A stretch of DNA of 64,000 bases from Lathyrus oleraceus (taxonomy: Eukaryota; Streptophyta; Magnoliopsida; Fabales; Fabaceae): assembly GCF_024323335.1 (NCBI RefSeq), contig NC_066579.1, positions 55,061,271 through 55,125,270 of the forward strand. The letters run 5' to 3'. The notes under the pieces were generated by a model. The model was not told the DNA's origin. It ran no database searches and saw nothing but the letters and a program-made list of their open reading frames with translations. Within the stretch, counting starts at the first letter, position 1. Each line of letters starts with the position of its first letter. Made by a program: the position numbers and the translations under genes. Of this stretch, positions 11,952 to 20,571 are shown one piece after another.

Positions 11952-13762
11952 GTTGATCAAACCCATTGAACATAACGATCCAACACCATCTCCCAACTTT
12001 GAGTTCCCTGTATTTGAGGCAGAAGAAGATGATGTTGAAGAGATTCCTGACGAGATCACCCGTCTACTTGAGCATGAAGAGAAGATCATTCAGCCGCATC
12101 TCGAGAATCTGGAAACAGTCAACTTGGGGTCTGAAGATTGTGTGCGAAAAGTGAAGATTGGGGCACTCCTGGAAGAATCTGTTAAGAAGGGGTTGATTGA
12201 GTTGCTACGAGAATATGTCGACGTCTTTGCCTGGTCATATGAAGACATGCCTCTTCTGGATACTGATATCGTGCAACATTTCCTGCCTTTGAAACCTGAG
12301 TGCATGCCTGTGAAGCAGAAGCTCAGAAGAACTCATCCTGATATGGCAGTAAAGATCAAGGAGGAAGTTCAGAAGCAAATTGATGCGGGGTTTCTGGTGA
12401 CTTCTACATATCCTCGATGGGTGGCCAATATTGTGCCTGTGCCTAAGAAAGATGGAAAAGTCCGAATGTGTGTGGACTATAGAGACTTGAATAAAGCTAG
12501 TCCGAAAGATGATTTTCCTTTACCACATATTGATATGTTGGTAGATAATACAACTAAATTCAATATCTTCTCGTTTATGGACGGATTTTCCGGATATAAC
12601 CAAATTAAGATGGCACCCGAGGATATGGAGAAGACAACATTCATCACACCTTGGGGAACATTCTGTTATCGAGTGATGCCCTTCGGTTTGAAGAACGCCG
12701 AAGTCACGTATCAATGAGCTATGACTACCTTGTTCCATGATATGATGCACAAGGAGGTCGAGGTGTATGTTGATGATATGATTGTAAAGTCAAGAACGGA
12801 AGTTGAGCATGTAGAACACTTGTTGAAGCTTTTTCAGCGTTTGAGGAAGTATAAACTTCGTCTGAATCCGAACAAGTGTACATTTGGAGTCCGTTCTGGC
12901 AAGTTATTAGGCTTTATCGTCACCGAGAAAGGTATTGAGGTTGATCCTGCCAAGGTCAAAGCAATACAAGAGATGCCTGCGCCCAAAACTGAGAAGCAAG
13001 TCTGAGGTTTTCTTGGTCGCTTGAATTATATCTCCAGATTCATATCTCACATGACTGCCGCATGTACGCCGATATTCAAGCTCCTCCGGAAAGATCAGTC
13101 TCATGATTGGACTGAGGATTGCCAAAAGACCTTTGACCGTATCAAAGAGTATCTGTCTGAGCCGCTGATTCTGTCTCCACCTGTGGAAGGGAGACCATTG
13201 ATTATGTATCTGACAGTTCTTGAAGACTCAATGGGTTGTGTCCTTGGTCAGCAAAACGAATCGGGAAAGGAAGAATATGTTATCTACTACCTGAGTAAGA
13301 AGTTCATTGAGTGTGAGTCTCGATACTCGATGCTTGAGAAAACATGTTGTGCTTTGGCTTGGGCTGCTAAGCGTTTGCGCCAGTATATGTTGAATCATAC
13401 GACTTGGTTGATATCCAAAATGGATCCAATCAAGTATATCTTTGAGAAGCCTGCTTTAACTGGGAGGATTGCCCGTTGGCAGATGTTGTTGTCTGAGTAT
13501 GATATTGAGTATCGAGCTCAGAAAGCTATAAAAGGTAGTATCTTGGCTGATCATTTGGCACATCAACCAATTGAAGATTATCAGTCAGTTCACTATGACT
13601 TCCCAGATGAGGAGATTCTATATTTGAAAATGAAAGATTGCGATGAGCCTACGCTCGATGAAGGACCAGAGCCTGGTTCCCGATGGAGCATGGTGTTTGA
13701 TGGCACTGTAAATCAATATGAAAATGGTATTGGGACAGTGATTATTACTCCTCAGGGCACAC
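11952..13762 (+). pseudogene. Element C pol part 1: RT, RNase H, start of second RNase H
   Basis: RT motifs CVDYRDLNKA, FMDGFSGYNQ and YVDDM (about 12766-12780), then RNase H (LEDSMGCVLGQQ, LADHLAHQ) and the first strand of the second, archaeal-type RNase H typical of the Tat/Ogre lineage (WSMVFDGTVNQY). Two in-frame TGA stops (12715-12717 and 13003-13005) correspond to CGA arginine codons in D. The gene is cut at 13762 by element D; it resumes at 49757. Confidence 0.9.
13758..13762. repeat. Target site duplication of D, left copy
   Basis: CACAC precedes the TG of the D 5' LTR and is repeated at 49757-49761 after its terminal CA. Removing D and one copy restores the homology of C to the D pol in the RNase H coding sequence. 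Confidence 0.95.
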
Positions 13763-14899
13763 TGTAAGACCCCAATTTTGTCCCTAAGATCCCTCATGGC
13801 ATCATATCATATCATCATTGCCTCAAGGATCATTGTACACCTTGCCTCTCTCTTTGTGGGTGGGCTATCTTGTGAGTGTGATTCTTGATCACCAAGCATA
13901 TTTAGCATTTGTATATCATTGCTTTTCATTTGTTTACTAACCCAAAAGTACAAAAATATTGTCATCTAACATTGTTACTTGCAGATGAAGCAACACTAGG
14001 TCATGCAGTCAAAGTCAGTCATTAAGCCATATATGGTGGCCATTCTGAAGAATTTGGGCACCATTGATCATTCACAAGAGATTCATATGAGTTGTGACAT
14101 CATTTTGGATCAAGATCTCAAGTGGTAGAGGTTTGGATTTCATCAAGGCATTGTTCAGTCAACCAAAACCTTAACAAAGTCAACTGTGGTCAACTGTGCA
14201 TTTAATCAGGGATTTGATGGTGGGAGATGGTTGGAGAGGGCTCATTCATGTCCATACAAGCCTCATATAACATGTCAAGCATCGTTGTTGAGGAATTGGA
14301 GGTCAGACAAGAAGTTTCCAAAAATAGTAAGTGACCTGTAATTTCAAACTGCCAAAAATGGAAAGGTCTTCTCCTCAACATTACATGTCCAAGAAAGCTT
14401 CAAATCAAATTTTGTCCAACATGAAAGTTGAATATGTTGCTCCCACCTTTCCAAAAAGTCCAAGAACATCCATTTCTCATTTGTGGTTGGCAAGTTATGA
14501 TCAAATTATTGGCAATGGATTTTGAACTTCAACAAGGCATAACTTTTGCATCAAAAGGCCTATTCATGTGGTTCTTTTTGGAGCAATCTCCATTTGACAT
14601 GCTATATCATAATCATTCATTACATTTCATCAATTCTCATCATAAAAAAAGTGCATTTTTTACTTGAATCAATTTGAATTTTGGTGGGAAAATGCCAATT
14701 TGAAAAGCATGCATTATTTTCATTCCAAATCAATTCCAATTGCATCAAAATAGATTTTTAAGCTCATTTCCATCACAAATTCGCACTGTAGCATGCCATG
14801 CACATGTGAGGGCATTTTGGCCAAATTGCAAAACATGCTCATTTCATTAATCCATTGCATTTTGCTTAATCATGTTTAACAAGATGGATTAACAGGAAG

Positions 14900-14906
14900 T
14901 ATAAAA
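14900..14906 (+). promoter_or_regulatory. Candidate TATA box of the D LTR
   Basis: TATAAAA, about 1.14 kb into the LTR. The same word is at 33140-33146 in the 3' LTR, and TATAAA is at 53551-53556 in the F LTR at a comparable place. A start site about 30 bases downstream is inferred. Confidence 0.6.
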
Positions 14907-15782
14907 TCCTAATCATAACAGAATTCTGCAACCACAATTCACAATTTCAGATCCAAACACTTTTCATCTCAAATTCTCTCAAACTTTTTCAACTTTTTTT
15001 CATCGAATTTCATCATTTCTTTGGCTTGTTCTTGTGCTAATAATCATCTGCAGGAAGTATTGAAGATCTGTTGAAGCAAATGTTGGAGAATTCTTGAAGA
15101 ATTGGAACTGTTGGAGCTTGAGCATGTTCATGGCATTTGGAGATTTCTTCGAATTTAAGCATTGCTGAGTTAAAGTCTTGCATTCATTCATCTTCCTCAT
15201 CATCATTGATCATCTGTTTTGCCTTTCCAAAGCCAGAAACTCACGAATCCAGATCTGCTACTTCTTGAAGGTCAGAATTCAATGTTCTTGATTCATGAAA
15301 TTAATGCATGATTCTTGTAGATCTTTGAATGTAGGTTGTAATGAGCTTTAAATCGTGCTAAACCATGCCAAAATAAGAGAGAACGGTTGATTTGAAGTTT
15401 GATGATTGATTTTTACTTTGATCGATTCATTAATATGATGTTTTTGGATGTGTTAATTGTTGATTATTCATGCTGAATGTTGGATCTATGAAATGCCATG
15501 CGCGATTCACGTTTCTGGAGCCTTTCATTTTTGCTAGAAAAATCGCGCATGAAGATCTTCATGTTGTTCTTGATTCTGGAAAAATACCTGCGGATTTTAC
15601 CGCAACCTTCATCGTGTTTGCCACGGCTTTTCCTGCGGATTCACATGTGTTTCCTGCGGATTCATGCGATGCATGCATGCTGCATGCGCCTAGGGCTCGG
15701 CCAAAACGACTGCGTTTTGGTTGGCGCGCTTGGGCGTTCAAATTCACACGCGGTTCGATCCCGCTCCATGTAGTCTGGAAGA

Positions 15783-15804
15783 CCTGGCCTGTTACTTGGC
15801 CAGG
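15783..15804 (+). other. Conserved LTR hairpin (7 bp stem, 8-base loop)
   Basis: CCTGGCC, loop TGTTACTT, GGCCAGG. The identical hairpin is at 35471-35492 in the 3' LTR. In F the stem is CCCGGTC/GACCGGG (57751-57772) with loop TGTTATTT: two pairs differ and both remain paired. It lies in the predicted transcribed part of the LTR. Confidence 0.75.
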
Positions 15805-16371
15805 CACCTGTCTGAAGTCCTCCTTAAGAGGCAATGTTTGTGATTGTTTATTTTTGTCCCCAAGCAGGAAAAGACCTTTTGATAAGGCAATTGGTAGATA
15901 GAAGAGATGTGTAGTCCATCTCCTACTATTCTGTGTGTCTTCCCTTTGCTCACATTACATGTTGTAGCATTGTGGATCTTAACCCAAGATCTATAGAGTC
16001 ATTAACTTGTGGAGAGAGTTCCAACTTTCTGAACTCCCACACCTTCTGATATTCAAAGCTTTCCCTGACCAGGGATAAGAGCAATGAGGCACACCCCTCA
16101 TATCCTTTCATTTGCTTCACCTTAACTCTCAATGTTAAGGTTAAGAGCACCACTTACCCCATTCCAGTTGACTTTAAAGTCTAACCATTGCTTGAGCCTA
16201 ATTGCTTGGATATAGTGTGTGCTAAATGACTTTGTGTGATTGATTGCTTGGTTCATCTGTACATGTTTGCTTGCTTGCCTTTGTGCATTTATCATCATTA
16301 ATTGCTCATTATTGCATGATCATTATTTCATATCTTTGTGATCCATCTATGGTTTACCCATTGAGGAAAAC

Positions 16372-16800
16372 TGTAAGTCCATTCATTGGCCATTGTTCCT
16401 ATGATTTGGAAGGGATAGAGTGTAAGACCATTTCATTTGGCTACTTATGTCCATTGCTTCTGTTTGTTTGTTGTATGTGAGGATGCAATTGTAAGACCAT
16501 GTTGTTGGCATTTGATATTCCTATGATCATCTGTTGGAGATTAGAGTAAGTCCAGATAGATTGGCATCTGACATCCAAGTTTTGTTTTGCTTTAAGGAGA
16601 TTGGAATAAGTCCATTTATTGGCATCTGGTATCCAGGCTTTGTTTTGCTTTAGGAGGTTGGAATAAGTCCATTTATTGGTATCTGACATCCCTGTTTGTT
16701 TTAGGAGACTGGTGTAAATCCATCTATTGGTATCCGGTATCCACCTTTGTTGTGAGATTGGAGTAAGCCCATATATTGGCATCCGGTATCATTTGTTTTG
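16372..16800 (+). repeat. Degenerate minisatellite in the D 5' LTR
   Basis: Repeats of about 50-65 bp built on GTAAGTCCATTTATTGGCATCTGGTATCC followed by a T-rich tract ending TTTAGGAG. At least six units, the later ones more alike. Element E is inserted inside the corresponding array of the 3' LTR, and F carries a matching array at 58339-58905. Confidence 0.8.
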
Positions 16801-17801
16801 CTTATTCGTTATTGCTCATTTGCCTATTCCTAAGGACACACTTGAATCATCTTCTATATGATCTCAAGAGGTGAACCTTTCTGAGAAGTTTTACACTCCT
16901 TTACCCATACCCTCTTTGTCCTAAACCTTTTCACATTGTTAATTAAAAACTTTGACATAATGTGCAAACATCTTCATGTCTTTTCAAATTAGAAACCTGG
17001 ACCCTAAGTCCTTGACTTTTCAAACTCCATTTCATAATACTTCTTTGAATCAATCCTAATCATACTTTGACCATACTTTGTGAATACTCATAATCAATTA
17101 ACTTCGCTCATTCAATTGTTTGATGGCTTTGTCCATTCTTGTTAAGTTTTTTCACACATTAGCCATAGGTTTCAATTACCATAGCGGTTGATGTAAATCT
17201 TACCTTGTCCTTAGTGAGTTGATTGTAAGACTTCCGTACTGAAAACAGGGTTAACCCCTCTAGTACGTCGAAGTCGTCCTCGCATGGTGGATTGTTGATT
17301 CAGGTTGAGTTTTCTCCCATTGGTAATGAAAAGCCTTAGTGCTTGTGTTTTAAAATGAACTCACTGATATTTTGGAAATCTTTTAGCCGAACTACGGCGT
17401 TTTGATCCTTACCTTTGATGGAAGGTACGTAGGCAACGGGTTCATCCGTTCAAACACAAAAACAATAAAAATTGTACATTCTTTTCTCATCATCCCATTC
17501 AAGTGTGCACAATATGTCATAAACAAATAAACATTTTCATTCAACAAGTGTGAAAAGAGCTCCCTAGGAGTACCTAGGACGTTTTGGGTGCCTAACACCT
17601 TCCCATTGCGTAATTTACCCCTTACCCAGATTCTCTGATCTTTTTATTAGTTTTCTATGTGTAAAACTTCTTAGGCTTTTGTTCGCTTTTTAGCCATTCC
17701 TTAGGATAAATAAAAGTGCGGTGGCGACTCGATTCTTTGTATACTTTGCTTATGGTTTAATCAATAAATCATATAGCGACGAATACACCGCTACAGAAAA
17801 G

Positions 17802-17819
17802 TGGCGACTCTGCTGGGGA
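17802..17819 (+). other. Element D primer binding site (tRNA-Arg type)
   Basis: TGGCGACTCTGCTGGGGA, 6 bases after the LTR end, identical in F at 59937-59954. Ogre elements are reported to use tRNA-Arg; I rely on that for the tRNA identity and have not aligned it to a tRNA gene. Its reverse complement, TCCCCAGCAGAGTCGCCA, recurs in degenerate form in the 3' untranslated region. Confidence 0.85.
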
Positions 17820-18491
17820 CAACATTAGACCTTCCCTGGTGGTTTTGCCTACTTTTCACCCTTGTTGTATGATATTTATTTATGTGTTATGTGACATATT
17901 TTTGTACAATTTGGGATAAATGTATTGATTGTAATGTTTGAATTGCTTAATATACAATTGCTGTTTGCTTTGGTGATCTATGTGAGATGAGTTCTATACC
18001 CGAACTCGAGTGCACTCTAGGATAGGAGAATGGCATAGTCTTGTCGACTTGTGTGGAGTATTCCTTAACAAGTTGACTTGCGATTCCATTCACTTGGTGG
18101 AGGTCATGTTGGATTAATAATGTCACACAAGTTATTTGTGGTTAGGCATTATTCTTTCAATCATGTGCCTTAGAAGCCAAGGACCTTAGTTTACCAAGCC
18201 CATCTCGGCCTATTTTTAGGACGTAGTGCGGAGGTCGTTCAGATGTAAGTTCTGATGCGATTGTTACGCGATACTACACTCATAAGAGTCTCTCTTGAGA
18301 ATATTTTTGGAATACGAGTATTCGTTCCTCCGATAATATCCGAGAGATGGGACGATGATTATGGGAACCTCTGGTAGAACATGTTTGGCAGGTTTAAACC
18401 CTAGTACACTCCCTTTGGGTGGTTCTTAACCGAGACTCCATGCTCGTGACTTTCAGCAAACCCGTGATTCATGGTTGAGTCGTTCAGACAA

Positions 18492-18566
18492 CCTTAATAT
18501 CAATGGAACTTGGGCGTTGATAAGGTGTAAACCATAATCCGCCAAAATGGATGATTGATATTAAGG
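18492..18566 (+). other. Leader stem-loop 1 (perfect 13 bp outer stem)
   Basis: CCTTAATATCAAT (18492-18504) pairs perfectly with ATTGATATTAAGG (18554-18566). The loop contains GGTGTAAACC and CCAAAATGG, which could form small inner stems. The F counterpart is 60631-60695. Confidence 0.8.
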
Positions 18567-18591
18567 ATGTTCGAGCCGGTTCATGTACCGT

Positions 18592-18660
18592 TAATATCAA
18601 TGGAACTTGGGTGTCGATAAGGTGAAAACCTAAATCCACCAAAATGGATGATTGATATTA
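18592..18660 (+). other. Leader stem-loop 2 (perfect 10 bp outer stem)
   Basis: TAATATCAAT (18592-18601) pairs with ATTGATATTA (18651-18660). It is a tandem copy of stem-loop 1 with a diverged interior. The F counterpart is 60724-60792. A linker with GCCGGTTCATGTACC separates the two loops. Confidence 0.8.
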
Positions 18661-18773
18661 GGGATACAATGAGCTTTCCCATGACCTTTGTCTGGTGTGA
18701 TTTGCTTGATCCTTGAGTGTGATTGTCGCATTCATGCATTCATACATTCATTTGCACTTCATGTCATCAGAAA

Positions 18774-20273
18774 ATGAGAAAATTTTCAAGGAACTTAAAG
18801 GGTTTATTTGCAAAATTTTCAGACATGGAAAGACTAAAAAGGCATACAAAGAAGTACAGCTTTAGACAGCCCGATGTGAAAGAGTTAAGGAATCTGACAT
18901 CTTATGTATTAGATCCCTTGGGTTTCAAAGCTCGTTATGGGAAGCTTCTGCCTCTGTTGACTACTCAGGTTGACGAGGGTTTGATGAGTACTCTGGCTCA
19001 GTTTTATGATCCTCTGTATCACTGCTTCTCTTTCCCGGACTTCCAGTTGCTGCCTACCTTGGAGGAGTATTCTCATCTTATTGGGATTCCGATTCTGGAT
19101 CAGGTGCCGTTCAGTGGCTTAGAGAGTATTCCGACTGCTCGAGAGATTGCAGACTTGTTGCACATAGATGAATCTCTGATTAAAGCTAATCTGACTACCA
19201 AAGGTGGAATTCAGGGTCTTCCTTCTGATTTCCTCGTCGCTCAAGCTACCGTTTATGGGAAGGCCATGAGTGAGGATGCCTTTGAGGCTTTATTCGTGCT
19301 GCTCATCTATGGATTGGTATTATTTCCCAACTTCGACAAATTTGTGGACATGAACGCCATTAGGATCTTCTCAGTTCTTAATCCCGTTCCGACTTTGTTG
19401 GGTGATGCCTATTTCTCTTTGCATCTGAGGAATGAAAAGGGTGGAGGAGTTATTGTGTGCTGTCTGCCTTTGTTGTACAAGTGGTTTATTTCGCACTTGC
19501 CGCAGACTGTTGCTTTCAAGGAGAACAAGGGATGTCTACGGTGGTCTCAGAGACTCATGTCTCTCACTAATGATGATATCTCTTGGTATGATCGCGTGTA
19601 TGACACTGTGCAGATCATCGATTATTGTGGTGAGTTCCCAAATGTGCCTCTTCTTAGTACATGTGGTGGGATCAGCTACAATCCTATTCTAGCACGTCGT
19701 CAGCTTGGGTTCCCCTTAAAGGATAAACCTCATAACATTTTGTTAGAAGGTGTGTTCTTTCAGGAGGGTAAAGATCCCCAAGGCCTGAAAGCCAGATTTG
19801 TCCGCGCTTGGCGCAAGATTTGCAAGAAGACCAGGAATGAGTTGGGTCCGAAGAATTGCATTGCTTTGGAGCCATATACCGCTTGGGTCAGACAGAGAGC
19901 TGCCGTATATCTGATGCCATATGATCATCCGAGACCTACACCGTTGGATGTGGCTGGGCCTTCAACCCTCCCTAACCAACGTGTAGAGGAGTTGAGAGAA
20001 GAAGACCTTTCACGTGCTTGGATCCGTGAAAGAGAAGAATTGCTGCAGCAGATCAAGGAGAAGGACGCTCTGATTGAGTTTCTCGAGCATCGGGTGATCG
20101 ACGATCCGAATGATACCTGGACTTCTCTGCTTCCTCAGTCTTCCAAATTCTGGAAGAAGAAGTATGATCGACTTGCAAGGGAGAAAGCAGATATGGAGGC
20201 TGCCTATGAGAGAGAGATCAAGAAGCTTTGTGTCTCTCGTCTTCCAGCATCCCGAGCTTCTAGGGATCCATAG
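18774..20273 (+). CDS. Element D ORF1: Ogre accessory protein, plant-mobile-domain-like
   Basis: About 500 residues, no internal stop. It starts at MRKFSRNLKG; the more upstream ATG near 18760 that matches the F start is out of frame here because of a 4-base insertion. ORF1 upstream of gag is a hallmark of Ogre elements and its function is unknown. The central region (LLTTQVDEGLMSTLAQFYDP, TLEEYSHLIGIPIL) resembles the plant mobile domain / DUF7745-type family, and QGLKARFVRAW and ALEPYTAWVRQR are conserved in F. The C-terminus is predicted coiled coil (REREELLQQIKEKDALIEFL; EKADMEAAYEREIKKL). No membrane segment or zinc finger is seen. It is the best-preserved gene of this copy, although its pol is broken. 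Confidence 0.88.
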   Translation: MRKFSRNLKGLFAKFSDMERLKRHTKKYSFRQPDVKELRNLTSYVLDPLGFKARYGKLLPLLTTQVDEGLMSTLAQFYDPLYHCFSFPDFQLLPTLEEYSHLIGIPILDQVPFSGLESIPTAREIADLLHIDESLIKANLTTKGGIQGLPSDFLVAQATVYGKAMSEDAFEALFVLLIYGLVLFPNFDKFVDMNAIRIFSVLNPVPTLLGDAYFSLHLRNEKGGGVIVCCLPLLYKWFISHLPQTVAFKENKGCLRWSQRLMSLTNDDISWYDRVYDTVQIIDYCGEFPNVPLLSTCGGISYNPILARRQLGFPLKDKPHNILLEGVFFQEGKDPQGLKARFVRAWRKICKKTRNELGPKNCIALEPYTAWVRQRAAVYLMPYDHPRPTPLDVAGPSTLPNQRVEELREEDLSRAWIREREELLQQIKEKDALIEFLEHRVIDDPNDTWTSLLPQSSKFWKKKYDRLAREKADMEAAYEREIKKLCVSRLPASRASRDP

Positions 20274-20571
20274 GATGTTATTTTCCTTTTCTCTTTGTAA
20301 TATGATCAAAATGTTGTACTTCTTTGTTCAAAATATATTGAATGAGATATTTTCCATATGAAATTAAAATGCTTAAAAATTCAAATTTGCAAATAATACC
20401 CTAAGGGTTCCTTGAAAATAAAATAAAGCATATGCACAAGCATTTCATGCATCATTTTGCATAAGCAGGTTGTTCTGGTCTTCTTGTCTGTGGCCTAACT
20501 CTGTGCTCTTCATTTATTTTGAAGACAAGCTGACTCACCGGTATTATACTCGAGCCAATTCTGCAAGAGTT
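20274..20571 (+). other. ORF1-gag junction with candidate intron 20297-20468
   Basis: After the ORF1 stop (TAG, 20271-20273) comes CTCTTT/GTAATA (candidate donor 20297), then an acceptor-like GCATAAGCAG (ends 20468). From there the gag frame is open to the ATG at 20572 and conserved with F at amino-acid level (FEDKLTHRYYTR). The equivalent distance in F is 173 bp (62424-62596) against 172 bp here. TTTGTAA may instead be part of a plant poly(A) signal. Confidence 0.45.

Larger units (their letters stand above)
13763..17795 (+). repeat. Element D 5' LTR (4,033 bp, with an internal deletion)
   Basis: Starts TGTAAGACCCCAATTTTG, ends AATACACCGCTACA. Candidate TATA box TATAAAA at 14900-14906; AATAAA at 17709-17714 near the 3' end is a candidate poly(A) signal, so R would be about 2.8 kb. 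Relative to the 3' LTR of the same element, 1,436 bp are missing at 15767-15770. Short frames in it (for example 15470-15901) are not conserved as proteins and look fortuitous. Confidence 0.92.
17820..18773 (+). other. Element D leader before ORF1
   Basis: About 950 bp, highly conserved with F (59955-60891). No ORF is recognised. It contains two tandem long stem-loops near its 3' end and several shared blocks such as AACTCGAGTGCACTCTAGGA. It probably includes RNA packaging or translation-control signals, which is inference. Confidence 0.7.

Noticed and set aside
15470..15901. 143-residue frame in the D LTR (similar at 33713-34168)
   Set aside because: The two LTR copies diverge in the C-terminal part because of the deletion, and F has no equivalent; chance frame in LTR sequence.
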